Assembly: GCA_937880095.1 (NCBI GenBank)
Contig: CALFLK010000013.1
Location: forward strand, 62,001 to 126,000
DNA: 64,000 nucleotides
Reading direction: 5' to 3'
From: an uncultured Faecalibacterium sp.
GTDB taxonomy: Bacteria > Bacillota > Clostridia > Oscillospirales > Ruminococcaceae
This document shows, piece by piece, positions 43,363-52,002 of this stretch. A program made the position numbers and the translations under genes. Below the pieces are notes generated by a model. The model made no database searches, had not been told where the DNA came from, and saw only the letters and a program-made list of their open reading frames with translations. Numbering within the stretch: the stretch's first letter is position 1; the number at the start of each line of letters is the position of its first letter.

Positions 43363-43421
43363 ATAGGTCGAAATATCGCTCATTTTAAAGTTCTTGTATC
43401 TTTCTTTCACAGAAATATCGC

Positions 43422-43449
43422 TTGATAATCCTTCCAACCGGCATATAAT
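43422..43449 (+). promoter_or_regulatory. Sigma-A promoter for the small lipoprotein
   Basis: TTGATA, 16-bp spacer, perfect TATAAT, about 50 bp upstream of the ATG. Confidence 0.65.
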
Positions 43450-43497
43450 AATGTTAGCAATCCAATTCTATTGGATTTTATTGGGAGGTTTTTGATT

Positions 43498-43845
43498 ATG
43501 AAACGTATTTTTACTGTGTGTACAGCAGTTGCAATTCTTTTGAGCCTGAGCGCATGTGGTACAAGCGGAAACCCCGCTGATACAGGCGCTGCAAATAATC
43601 CTGAGAGTCAGGTCAGCACGGAAAATCAGAATACTATGACCGGTACTCTGAGCGAAGTAAAGGACACGATGTTTGTGATTACTCAGGGCAACGGTGATTC
43701 CTACGCTTTCTCCTTCGAAGGCGACAAGCCCAAGGGTCTGGACAAAGTTTCTGCCGGCGATGCGGTGACGGTTACCTATACTGGTGAAGTTTCCCTCATT
43801 GATGCTTTCAACGGAACCGTTATCTCTGTGGAAGCTGCAAAGTAA
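43498..43845 (+). CDS. Small putative lipoprotein
   Basis: A 115-aa protein with signal peptide MKRIFTVCTAVAILLSLSAC and a lipobox LSAC; the conserved Cys is at residue 20. A Ser/Asn/Gln-rich linker follows, then a compact domain with GTLSEVKDTMFVITQGNGDS and DAVTVTYTGEVSL, consistent with an OB-like beta barrel. No known enzyme or binding motif was recognised. It has its own promoter, a TTGGGAGG ribosome site and terminators on both sides. Confidence 0.8.
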   Translation: MKRIFTVCTAVAILLSLSACGTSGNPADTGAANNPESQVSTENQNTMTGTLSEVKDTMFVITQGNGDSYAFSFEGDKPKGLDKVSAGDAVTVTYTGEVSLIDAFNGTVISVEAAK

Positions 43846-43862
43846 ACCTTTCTATCCTTTCC

Positions 43863-43919
43863 AAAAATCCCTCTAAGGTAAATTGCAGGCATCTCTGCAT
43901 TTATTTTAGGGGGATTTTT
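43863..43919 (+). terminator. Structured terminator after the lipoprotein gene
   Basis: AAAAATCCCTCTAA pairs with TTAGGGGGATTTTT (one G-T pair). The loop has an inner GCAG/CTGC hairpin. Confidence 0.6.
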
Positions 43920-43945
43920 GTATGCACTCGCATCTATACCACAAC

Positions 43946-43990
43946 AAAAAAGCACGATGCGCTCCGGCATGGAATCGCATCGTGCTTTTC
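43946..43990. terminator. Bidirectional terminator downstream of the CinA-like gene
   Basis: AAAAGCACGATGCG pairs with CGCATCGTGCTTTT across a 14-nt loop. Confidence 0.75.
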
Positions 43991-43993
43991 ATT

Positions 43994-44881
43994 TTATTTC
44001 AGGCTTCCCTGTAAAACTGCCGATTGGTCGTATCGGTACATTGCCCACGCATTACTGCCCGGTATATCCGAGAAACATTCTGTCAAAAACCAGCTGGCAA
44101 CTGCAATTACCGCTACCGCCAATAGGCTGGCACTTAAAACCCGCACAGCATATCCCCGCTGTGTGCGCGGTGTATTCGCTGTAGTTTCCCGTGCAGTTTC
44201 GTTTGCTTGAATCCAAAGCACACCAGCAGCCTGCTGACAGCCCAGCGAAGCTCGGCGGAGCATATCCGCAATCCACAAAACCGGTCGCTGACCTTCCCGC
44301 AATGCATAAATCCAGCAGCCGTTTTCATTTCCCACAACCAATGTGATGCAGTTCTCCTCTGCATAACAGGCTACTGCCCAATCTGCACCCGTCAATCGGC
44401 AGGCAGTGCGAATACGGTCCTGCGCCGCTGCCAGCGGCAATGCAGGACTTCCGGCTTTACTGATTTTCGCGCCATTCTTCGCGTGGTCACAGCTGCACGC
44501 ACCAAAGTCATACACCGAGTCCGCTTTTTCAACCCGGGAGAGCGGCTCATTCAGCAACTGACATACCTCTGTATCCGCAGCCACAAACAGCATATTCTTT
44601 TGCTGCATTGCTTCAATCAGCGCGGCAAACAGGGTCTTATCTTCGGTACCATACAATGCATCGCCGCAAGCCTGCTGCTCCAGCTCGCAGCATCGATCCA
44701 GCAGAATTTTCCCGGCAGAACCGCTCTCCACCTGACTGGTCAGCAAAAGCAGTGTTTCCTCATTTTTCTCCCACACCTGAGCATCCACTTTGCCTGCCTG
44801 AACCAGTTCTTCGATTGCCTTCTGGCGTGCTTGCTGATCTTCTGCAAAAAAGCGCAGCACTCGGGTTTCTTTCTGCTCCAT
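43994..44881 (-). CDS. Membrane-anchored, degenerate CinA-like protein (KH and amidase-domain paralogue)
   Basis: A 295-aa protein starting MEQKETRVLRFFAEDQQARQ, 10 bp after cinA. Its middle can be aligned by eye to CinA's second half. LLLTSQVESGSAGK...GDALYGTEDKTLFAAL resembles ITARAQDEKTGH...GDAIYDVDVPGPAWTAV. MLFVAADTEVCQLLNEPL resembles LTLATAESCTGGLLSEQI, and TGADWAVA...IADMLRRASLG resembles SGADIGVG...VLDMIRRAAAG. The amidase serine motif (ESCTGG) and GITGIAGPGG are lost, so it is probably inactive. One membrane helix lies near the C-terminus (VRVLSASLLAVAVIAVASWF). The function is unknown. Confidence 0.6.
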   Translation of the reverse strand: MEQKETRVLRFFAEDQQARQKAIEELVQAGKVDAQVWEKNEETLLLLTSQVESGSAGKILLDRCCELEQQACGDALYGTEDKTLFAALIEAMQQKNMLFVAADTEVCQLLNEPLSRVEKADSVYDFGACSCDHAKNGAKISKAGSPALPLAAAQDRIRTACRLTGADWAVACYAEENCITLVVGNENGCWIYALREGQRPVLWIADMLRRASLGCQQAAGVLWIQANETARETTANTPRTQRGYAVRVLSASLLAVAVIAVASWFLTECFSDIPGSNAWAMYRYDQSAVLQGSLK

Positions 44882-44891
44882 GAATCTCCTT

Positions 44892-46181
44892 TTACTCCCG
44901 CAAAGCGGGCTCTCGCACCTGTGCATGGGTCCATTTTTCTCCGGGCACCGCAAGCCCTGCCGCCGCACGGCGAATCATATCTAGCACCGCAACGACCGCA
45001 CGCTGACGCACCGTCTGTCTGGTGGAATTGACCAGCTGCAAATGCTGTGTCCACACCGTATCACCCATTGCAAGTGCTACAAATACGGTACCAACCGGTC
45101 GATCTGCATCCCCACCGCCGGGACCTGCAATACCGGTAATACCTACACCAATATCCGCACCGGATATTTCTTTTGCACCCAAAGCCATCTGTGCCGCAAC
45201 CTGTGCCGATACAACATTATATTGCGCAATCACCGCCGGGTTTACACCAATCATTTTTGCTTTTGCCTGTTCCCAGTAAGTCACATAGCCAAAACCAAAG
45301 ATTTCGCTGGCACCCGGCACCTGTGTAATTTGTTCTGACAGCAAACCACCGGTACAGCTTTCCGCTGTCGCAAGCGTCAGCTTCTTTTCCCGCAAAAGGC
45401 GCACCGCTGTCCATGCAGGACCGGGTACATCCACATCATAAATGGCATCCCCCAGCACCGCATAAAACTTCTGCGCAAACTGTTCGCACATGGCGTGACC
45501 TGTCTTTTCATCCTGCGCTCTGGCGGTAATGCGAATCTCGCACTCCCCGCTTTTGCAGTAAATGGCAGCGGTAGGATTTTCGTTTTTCATCAGATCCGCC
45601 ACTGCTGCTTCGATGGCGCTTTCGCCACCAAATACCCGCAGTGTAATCGAAACTAAGGTCTGGTTCTGCTTTTTCGCCAAGGCAGGACGCACCGTTTCTT
45701 CCCACATAGATTTCATTTCACGAGGGACACCCGGCATCAAAATTGCCTGTTTTTCACCGTCCACAAACCATGCGCCGGGTGCGGTACCATAAGGGTTCAA
45801 AATCTTATGTCCCTTGGTAGGTACCATCGCCTGTTTGCGATTGTTGGGGGTTGCGTCTTCCCGAATCCGCGCAAAGAATGCAACGATTTTGTCCCATTCT
45901 TCTGCATCGAAATGCAGGGTATCCCCGTAGCAGGCTGCGACGGTCTCTTTGGTCAAATCGTCTGCCGTAGGTCCCAGACCACCGGTAAACACCAGCAGGT
46001 CTGCCCGCTCCTTGGCTTCATTTACCCATTGCGCCAATCGGTCAGGATTATCCCCGATAGTACTCTGACGCAGTACCGTAAAGCCCAAATCAGCCAGTTC
46101 CCGGCTGAGATACTGGGCATTGGTATTTACGATATTGCCTAAAAGCAGCTCGGTACCTACCGAAATAATTTCCGCTGTCAT
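44892..46181 (-). CDS. cinA: CinA family protein (competence/damage-inducible; NMN amidase domain)
   Basis: A 429-aa two-domain protein. The N-terminal molybdopterin-binding-like domain has VFTGGLGPTADDLTKETVA. A KH-type middle domain follows. The C-terminal nicotinamide-nucleotide amidase domain has LATAESCTGGLLSEQI with the catalytic Ser, KAKMIGV and GVGITGIAGPGGGDADRPVG. It likely recycles pyridine nucleotides by deamidating NMN or repairs damaged nucleotides. Its start is 15 bp after the thiI stop. It is in a run with the desulfurase and thiI. Confidence 0.95.
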   Translation of the reverse strand: MTAEIISVGTELLLGNIVNTNAQYLSRELADLGFTVLRQSTIGDNPDRLAQWVNEAKERADLLVFTGGLGPTADDLTKETVAACYGDTLHFDAEEWDKIVAFFARIREDATPNNRKQAMVPTKGHKILNPYGTAPGAWFVDGEKQAILMPGVPREMKSMWEETVRPALAKKQNQTLVSITLRVFGGESAIEAAVADLMKNENPTAAIYCKSGECEIRITARAQDEKTGHAMCEQFAQKFYAVLGDAIYDVDVPGPAWTAVRLLREKKLTLATAESCTGGLLSEQITQVPGASEIFGFGYVTYWEQAKAKMIGVNPAVIAQYNVVSAQVAAQMALGAKEISGADIGVGITGIAGPGGGDADRPVGTVFVALAMGDTVWTQHLQLVNSTRQTVRQRAVVAVLDMIRRAAAGLAVPGEKWTHAQVREPALRE

Positions 46182-46196
46182 ACAGTCGCCTTCTTT

Positions 46197-47393
46197 TTAT
46201 ACAAATTCGATTTCTTCGCCCAGACGAATACGGATGCGTTCCGCCATTTCTGCGGCTTCTGCTTCCAACTCCGCCAAACCGGGCATATTTGCCTCTGCTT
46301 CCAGAATTTCGCTCACTTCCGGGCGGATTTTCGGGTGCGGAGGAGTAAAGATAGTGCAGCAATCCTCATACGGCAGGATGCTGGTTTCATAGGTCTGGAT
46401 GTAACGGCTGGTTTCGATGATTTCGTTCTTATCCATGCCAATCAGCGGGCGCAGTACCGGCAAATCCTGTGCACTGTCGGTACACTGCAAAGCCTTCAGC
46501 GTCTGGCTGGCAACCTGCGCCAGACTCTCGCCAGTAATCAGCGCATCTGCACCGATACGCTTTGCAATCTGGTTTGCAATACGCATCATGCTGCGGCGCA
46601 TCAGAACGGTAAACAGCACGTCCGGTGCGTTATCACGAATATACTCCTGCGGCTTGGTATACGGCACAACAAACAGGTTGCAGCCGCCGGTATACACGCT
46701 GATTTTGCTTGCCAATGCCATGACCTTCAGCTTTGCACGGTCGCTGGTATACGGGGGCGAAGCAAAGTGGATGTGATCCAGTGCCAGACCACGGCGTGCC
46801 ATACGCCATGCTGCAACCGGGCTGTCAATACCACCGGACAGTAGGTTCAGCGCACGACCGCTGGTACCAACCGGCAAACCACATTCGCCGGGAATCTTGG
46901 GTCCGTGGATATATGCGCCGTAGTCACGGATTTCCACACATACCTTGAACTGCGGTTTCTTGACGTCCACACGCAGGTGCGGGTGCTTGCTCAGCAAGAA
47001 TGCACCCAGCTCACGCATCAGCTCCGGGCTCTGCATGGGGAAAGTCTTGTCCGCACGCTTTGCGTCTACCTTGAAGGTACGCACATCACGCAGTGCATCG
47101 CCCAGATACTCCTCAGCCACCTGACAGATGGTGTCAAAGTTCTTTTCGCATACTACGCTGCGGCTCATTGCAGCCAGACCGAACACCTTGCTAACGCGCT
47201 CAAATGCTTCGTCCATGTCGATATCGTCCGACATGGGTTCCATGTAAAAGGTGGACTGTGCGCAGTACACCTTGAACTCGCCCAACGGCTTCAGACGATA
47301 GCGCAGAATCTTCATCAGTGCTTCTTCAAAGGTGTGCTTGTTCAGACCCTTCAGGCTCATTTCGCCCTGATAACCCATCAAAACTTCTTTCAT
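46197..47393 (-). CDS. thiI: tRNA 4-thiouridine synthase ThiI, short form without rhodanese domain
   Basis: Adenylates U8 of tRNA and inserts sulfur; it may also feed thiazole synthesis. The 398-aa protein has a ferredoxin-like/THUMP N-terminus (about 1-165) and the PP-loop ATPase motif SGGIDSPVAAWRM, with ILPYEDCCTIFTPP near the end. It lacks the C-terminal rhodanese domain of the E. coli enzyme. In Bacillus the partner desulfurase NifZ donates sulfur to such short forms. A desulfurase gene precedes it by 13 bp. Confidence 0.95.
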   Translation of the reverse strand: MKEVLMGYQGEMSLKGLNKHTFEEALMKILRYRLKPLGEFKVYCAQSTFYMEPMSDDIDMDEAFERVSKVFGLAAMSRSVVCEKNFDTICQVAEEYLGDALRDVRTFKVDAKRADKTFPMQSPELMRELGAFLLSKHPHLRVDVKKPQFKVCVEIRDYGAYIHGPKIPGECGLPVGTSGRALNLLSGGIDSPVAAWRMARRGLALDHIHFASPPYTSDRAKLKVMALASKISVYTGGCNLFVVPYTKPQEYIRDNAPDVLFTVLMRRSMMRIANQIAKRIGADALITGESLAQVASQTLKALQCTDSAQDLPVLRPLIGMDKNEIIETSRYIQTYETSILPYEDCCTIFTPPHPKIRPEVSEILEAEANMPGLAELEAEAAEMAERIRIRLGEEIEFV

Positions 47394-47406
47394 TGTATCC
47401 TCACTT

Positions 47407-48564
47407 TTATCGTAATCTCTGCAATACTTTCATGCCATCTTCCAGACCGTTCAAAAAGGCATCCACATCCTCCTCGGTGTTATCCCCGCAGAAAGACACA
47501 CGGATTGCCGTATTCACACGGCGGCTATCCAGACCCATTGCTTCCAGCGTATGGCTCTTAGCGCCCTTATCACAAGCCGAACCAGTAGAAATATATATGC
47601 CTTTGGTGGACAGATGATTCAGCATGGTCTGGCTGTTGATGACCATTTCGGAAAAATTCAGTACTTCCGGCACAGCATCCGCCGGGCTGTTCGGGCTGTT
47701 GATGATGATTTCCGGGAAAGCAGCCAAGCCATCCCGCAAGCGCTGATTCAACGCACGGATATGTGCATCCCGCGCCTTCATATCGCTGCTCAAACGCTTT
47801 GCTGCTTCGGCCATACCCATTGCATAGGGCAGGTTTTCGGTACCGGGGCGCTTTTCCCGCTCCTGCTCACCACCAATGTACGGAGGCGAAAAGGTCTGGA
47901 AATATTTCTCGTTCACATACAGTGCGCCGATGCCTTTGGGGGCATGGATTTTATGACCGCTGACCGTAAGCGTATCAATATTTTTCAGCTTAATGGGAAT
48001 ACGCATCCAAGCCTGCACCGCATCCACATGGACGGCACAGCGGCTGTTGATTTTCTTGACCTCTGCCGCCAGACGCTCCACATCATTGCGAGCACCGGTT
48101 TCATTATTGACCAGCATACAGGAAACCAGAATGGTGTTCTTGTTCACCTCTGCCAGCATCTTATCCACGTTCAGCGTGCCATCTGCTTCCGGTGCCACAA
48201 ATACAACGTCGTAACCTTCTTCGCGCAGACGCTTGGCAGGTTTATCCACACTGGCGTGTTCAAAGCCGGATACCACAATGCGCTTACCGAAGGTTTTGCT
48301 GCGTACAGCGCCCAGCATTGCCATGTTATTGCCTTCGCTTCCGCTGCCGGTGAAAAACAGCTCGCTGGACTTGCAGCCCAATGTTTTTGCGATGGCGGAA
48401 CGGGCACGGTTCAGCTCCATACCGGTTTCCACACCGGGAGAATATAAACTGGAAGGATTCGCCCAGTAGCGCAGCAAGGCATCAGAGACTACCTGTGCCA
48501 CCTCTGGTGCCACCATTGTGGTGGCTGCGTTATCCAGATAATGCAAATTAGGATCTTGTTTCAT
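47407..48564 (-). CDS. Second cysteine desulfurase (NifZ-like partner of ThiI)
   Basis: PLP-dependent desulfurase of 385 aa. It begins MKQDPNLHYLDNAATTMVAPE and has VHVDAVQAWMRIP, the PLP lysine in SGHKIHAPKGIGALY, TENLPYAMGMAEA and the active cysteine loop YISTGSACDKGAKSHTLEA. It is only moderately similar to the iscS product at 35813. Its position 13 bp ahead of thiI argues that it supplies sulfur for tRNA thiolation. Confidence 0.93.
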   Translation of the reverse strand: MKQDPNLHYLDNAATTMVAPEVAQVVSDALLRYWANPSSLYSPGVETGMELNRARSAIAKTLGCKSSELFFTGSGSEGNNMAMLGAVRSKTFGKRIVVSGFEHASVDKPAKRLREEGYDVVFVAPEADGTLNVDKMLAEVNKNTILVSCMLVNNETGARNDVERLAAEVKKINSRCAVHVDAVQAWMRIPIKLKNIDTLTVSGHKIHAPKGIGALYVNEKYFQTFSPPYIGGEQEREKRPGTENLPYAMGMAEAAKRLSSDMKARDAHIRALNQRLRDGLAAFPEIIINSPNSPADAVPEVLNFSEMVINSQTMLNHLSTKGIYISTGSACDKGAKSHTLEAMGLDSRRVNTAIRVSFCGDNTEEDVDAFLNGLEDGMKVLQRLR

Positions 48565-48711
48565 AAACTGCTCCGATTTTTATTTTTTGACGCTATTCAA
48601 TCAGGATACAGTATACCACAAGCGCCCATACTGTCACAAGGAAAAGCACACTGTAAATCGTCCAGTTTTCGGATTTTCACCGCAAATCTGCACAGTTGCT
48701 GCTTTTGCCCG

Positions 48712-48740
48712 TTGACAGTCTGCGCAGGCTATGCTACTAT
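48712..48740 (+). promoter_or_regulatory. Sigma-A promoter for the ZTP riboswitch and fhs
   Basis: Perfect TTGACA, 17-bp spacer, TACTAT, directly ahead of the aptamer. Confidence 0.75.
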
Positions 48741-48748
48741 TTGGGTAT

Positions 48749-48855
48749 AGCTACCGCTTGCTGACGGATAATCGTGGATACCACGGTGTAAGCGGAACAG
48801 CTTTTATGCCGACCGTCTGGGCAGCTTGCGTAGGAGTATGCAGGCTGCCTTTTTT
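48749..48855 (+). promoter_or_regulatory. ZTP (pfl) riboswitch with terminator
   Basis: The aptamer spans about 48749-48825. Helix AGC-CCGCTT pairs with AAGCGG-AGCT; it encloses CTGACGGATAATCGTGG and ACCACGGTGTAAGCGG. The conserved 3' part is GCCGACCGTCTGGGCA. These fit the pfl motif that senses ZTP/ZMP. A terminator, GGCAGC ... GCTGCC then six T (48820-48855), overlaps the aptamer end, giving a typical on-switch design. fhs, a known target, follows. The 364-bp gene gap is thus regulatory. Confidence 0.88.
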
Positions 48856-48928
48856 GTTTCTTTCGGACAGGTCGGTCTTAATTTTTGTCGTATCACACTT
48901 CACCACCCATGGGAAAGGAAGATTCATT

Positions 48929-50590
48929 ATGCTGACTGATATTGAAATCGCCCAAAACGCATCTATGCAGCCGATTGCGCAGGTCGCTGAAAAGCTCGGT
49001 CTGACTGAGGACCAGATCATCCCCTACGGCCGCTATAAAGCTAAAATCGATCATCGTCTGCTGCACACCACGTCCCCCAAGGGCAAGATGATTCTGGTTA
49101 CCGCAATCAGCCCCACGCCCGCTGGCGAAGGCAAAACCACTACCAGCGTGGGTCTGGCTGACGCACTGTGCAAGATGGGCAAGCAGGCTATGCTGTGCCT
49201 GCGTGAGCCTTCTCTGGGACCCGTGTTTGGTGTCAAGGGCGGCGCAGCTGGTGGCGGCTATGCACAGGTTGTTCCCATGGAGGATATCAACCTGCACTTC
49301 ACCGGTGACCTGCACGCTATTGGTGCAGCAAACAACCTGTTGGCTGCCATGATCGACAACAGCATTCAGCAGGGCAACCCGCTGAACATCGACCCCCGCC
49401 GCATTACTTGGAAGCGCTGCATGGACATGAACGACCGTCAGCTGCGTTTCATTGTCGATGGCATGGGCGGCAAGGTAAACGGCACTCCCCGTGAGGATGG
49501 TTTTGACATTACGGTTGCCAGCGAAATCATGGCTATTTTCTGTCTGGCTACCAGCATCAGCGATTTGAAAGATCGCCTGAGCAAGATCGTCTGCGCTTAC
49601 ACCTATGACGGTCAGCCTGTTACCGCCGGTCAGATCGGCGCAGCTGGTGCAATGACCGCTCTGCTGAAAGATGCAATTGACCCCAACTTGGTGCAGACAC
49701 TGGAAAACAACCCCGCTATCATCCACGGCGGTCCCTTTGCAAATATTGCACACGGCTGCAACAGCGTGATGGCTACCAAGCTGGGTCTGGCTCTGTCTGA
49801 TTATGTCATTACCGAGGCAGGCTTCGGCGCTGATCTGGGTGCAGAAAAGTTCCTGGATATCAAGTGTCGCAAGGCTGGTATTGCCCCCAGCGCTGTGGTT
49901 CTGGTTGCTACCATTCGCGCACTGAAGTGCCACGGTGGTGTGGCTAAGGCTGACTTGAACACCCCCAATCTGGACGCTGTGAAGAAGGGCATCGAAAACC
50001 TGGGCCGCCACATTGAGAACATGAAGGACCAGTTTGGTCTGCCTGTTGTGGTTGCTATCAACGCATTCCCCTCTGATACTGCTGAGGAGCAGGCATTCGT
50101 TGAGGATTACTGCCGTCAGATGGGCGTTCCCTGCGCACTGAGCGAAGTATTCGCCAAGGGCGGCGAGGGTGCTTTGACGCTGGCTGAAGAAGTACTGAAG
50201 GTCATGGAGGACCGCCTCATCCACTACACTTACGAGCTGGAGCAGCCCCTGACCGAAAAGATCGAGGCAATCGCTAAGAAGATTTACCGTGCAGACAGTG
50301 TAAACTACAGCGCAGCTGCCAAGAAGTCTCTGGATGAGATTACCGCTATGGGTTATGGTGATCTGCCTGTATGTATCGCAAAGACCCAGTACAGCTTCAG
50401 CGACAATGCTAAGCTGCTGGGCGCACCCACTGGCTTCTCCATGGAAGTGCGTGAGGTTCGTCTGAGCGCAGGTGCTGGCTTTGTGGTTGTTATCTGCGGT
50501 AATATTATGACCATGCCCGGTCTGCCCAAGAAGCCCGCTGCTGTCAACATTGATGTGGACAACGACGGCCGCATCACTGGTCTGTTCTAA
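48929..50590 (+). CDS. fhs: Formate-tetrahydrofolate ligase
   Basis: Makes 10-formyl-tetrahydrofolate from formate, THF and ATP, feeding purine synthesis. The 553-aa length is normal. The start MLTDIEIAQNASMQPIAQVA follows GGGAAAGGAAG. The ATP loop is TPAGEGKTTTSVGLADAL, and the folate-binding segments GGAAGGGYAQVVPMEDINLHF and GPFANIAHGCNSVMATK are present. Regulation by the upstream ZTP riboswitch means it is expressed when ZTP builds up, i.e. when 10-formyl-THF is short. A terminator follows. Confidence 0.97.
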   Translation: MLTDIEIAQNASMQPIAQVAEKLGLTEDQIIPYGRYKAKIDHRLLHTTSPKGKMILVTAISPTPAGEGKTTTSVGLADALCKMGKQAMLCLREPSLGPVFGVKGGAAGGGYAQVVPMEDINLHFTGDLHAIGAANNLLAAMIDNSIQQGNPLNIDPRRITWKRCMDMNDRQLRFIVDGMGGKVNGTPREDGFDITVASEIMAIFCLATSISDLKDRLSKIVCAYTYDGQPVTAGQIGAAGAMTALLKDAIDPNLVQTLENNPAIIHGGPFANIAHGCNSVMATKLGLALSDYVITEAGFGADLGAEKFLDIKCRKAGIAPSAVVLVATIRALKCHGGVAKADLNTPNLDAVKKGIENLGRHIENMKDQFGLPVVVAINAFPSDTAEEQAFVEDYCRQMGVPCALSEVFAKGGEGALTLAEEVLKVMEDRLIHYTYELEQPLTEKIEAIAKKIYRADSVNYSAAAKKSLDEITAMGYGDLPVCIAKTQYSFSDNAKLLGAPTGFSMEVREVRLSAGAGFVVVICGNIMTMPGLPKKPAAVNIDVDNDGRITGLF

Positions 50591-50609
50591 TTGAATTCTT
50601 ATCAGTAAT

Positions 50610-50643
50610 AAAAGCCCGCTGGCAAATTGCCAGCGGGCTTTTT
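50610..50643 (+). terminator. Intrinsic terminator after fhs
   Basis: AAAAGCCCGCTGGC pairs with GCCAGCGGGCTTTT around AAATT. Confidence 0.85.
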
Positions 50644-50703
50644 ATGATACAACTATAACCAAACAAACGCTCTGTAACGCTTACAGGATATGGAACACCT
50701 TCA

Positions 50704-51741
50704 TTAAGCAGGGATATAGTAGCTGCCACTGCCCAGCTCATACAGTGCACCTGGCGTGTATTCCGTATGGGTGCGCAGGTACTCCACCCATGCAGCATAG
50801 CCCATAGGGTTCATGTGAATACCATCACCTGCCGCATATTCCTCACGCAGGTTACCCTCAGTATCTGCCAAAGGCTCCCACAGGTTGATGAAGTAGCAGT
50901 CCTTTCTCAGAGCAAGTGCTGCCAGCTCATCGTTGATACGCTGCAAACGCACATTATTCAAACCGGGTTTTTCTGCCGCAACATTCGGGCGCACCGGCGT
51001 AATAGACTGCATATAAACCTTGATGCCGGGGCGGGTCTGTTTGATCAAATCAATCATCTGGTCGTAATAAGCCAAGAACGACTGCTGTGTTGCTTCGCTG
51101 GCATTAGTTAGAGTATTGGTACCAAACAGAACATAGATGGCTTCCGGAGCCATTGCTGCCAGCGCTTCCAGCGGGACTTCCTGCGTACCGTCCAAACGCT
51201 TGCAGGTTGCACCATTTACTACTGCATTCGGTCCAATGCCCTTATAGGCGCAGTAAAATGCATTGGGCAAACCGGTCGTGTACAGTTCCAGACCCTGTGT
51301 CAGACTATCACCCATGAATGTTACACCATCATAATAACTGGTTTCAATGCGACCGCAAGCTGGCTGACCCACCAGACGGTAATCCATTGCCGTGGTACCG
51401 TCATCCTGACCCAAAACAGTATAGTCCAAAGTGCGCTCTGTATAAGCGACTGTGTTCCAGTTGGTATCTTCTGTTACCGTCTGTAGCTGGAGATTTTTGC
51501 TGATTCCCGCATCAGGGGGTTCCTCCGGTGCTGTATCCTCGACTGCAACGCTCGAATCATCCGGCAACTGCGCAGAATTATCATCCTTATCATTTTTATG
51601 AATTAAGCCCAGACCGGATACAGCCAGCCAAATGCTGCTGCCCACAACGCCCAGTGCCAAAACAATAACGCAGCCCGCCAGAATACGTTTTTTCATGCGG
51701 CGCTGACGGGATTTTTTACGGAATTCCTGATAATCTGCCAT
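50704..51741 (-). CDS. Membrane-anchored SGNH/GDSL-type hydrolase
   Basis: A 345-aa protein. A basic cytosolic stretch (KKSRQRRMKKR) and one N-terminal membrane helix (about residues 18-43) are followed by an acidic linker. The SGNH domain has block I FMGDSLTQG with the nucleophile Ser, block III-like VLFGTNTLTN and block V DGIHMNPMGY with the catalytic Asp and His. It likely deacetylates or de-esterifies a cell-wall or surface glycan outside the cell. It is a single gene; ATTCTCC-type ribosome site AAAGGAGAACCC precedes the ATG. Confidence 0.88.
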   Translation of the reverse strand: MADYQEFRKKSRQRRMKKRILAGCVIVLALGVVGSSIWLAVSGLGLIHKNDKDDNSAQLPDDSSVAVEDTAPEEPPDAGISKNLQLQTVTEDTNWNTVAYTERTLDYTVLGQDDGTTAMDYRLVGQPACGRIETSYYDGVTFMGDSLTQGLELYTTGLPNAFYCAYKGIGPNAVVNGATCKRLDGTQEVPLEALAAMAPEAIYVLFGTNTLTNASEATQQSFLAYYDQMIDLIKQTRPGIKVYMQSITPVRPNVAAEKPGLNNVRLQRINDELAALALRKDCYFINLWEPLADTEGNLREEYAAGDGIHMNPMGYAAWVEYLRTHTEYTPGALYELGSGSYYIPA

Positions 51742-51932
51742 AATGGGTTCTCCTTTATTCTCAACAGCAGTAAAGCTGTGTTCACTAAAATACTTGTATC
51801 AAACAGATTGCAGTAAAATTACAATCCGAAAATCTCATAATATTTACTAGTATAACACAAACACGCGGGAGAGTGTACGGATTTTGCCGCATCTTCAAAA
51901 TATTCATACAATTTCCCAATCCAGATTTCGGA

Positions 51933-51961
51933 TTGTATGCAATTACTTTTTATGGTATACT
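51933..51961 (+). promoter_or_regulatory. Extended -10 promoter for the 98-aa protein
   Basis: TTGTAT, 17-bp spacer, TGG-TATACT. The 260-bp gap 51742-52002 also contains an IR-free, AT-rich stretch with no other gene seen. Confidence 0.65.
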
Positions 51962-52002
51962 GGAAGGAGTAAATTTGTATAATTGCAAGGAGGCATTGAT
52001 AT

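Noticed and set aside
43370..43423. Direct repeat GAAATATCGCT twice upstream of the lipoprotein gene
   Set aside because: Only two 11-bp copies 43 bp apart; too little to call an operator or element.
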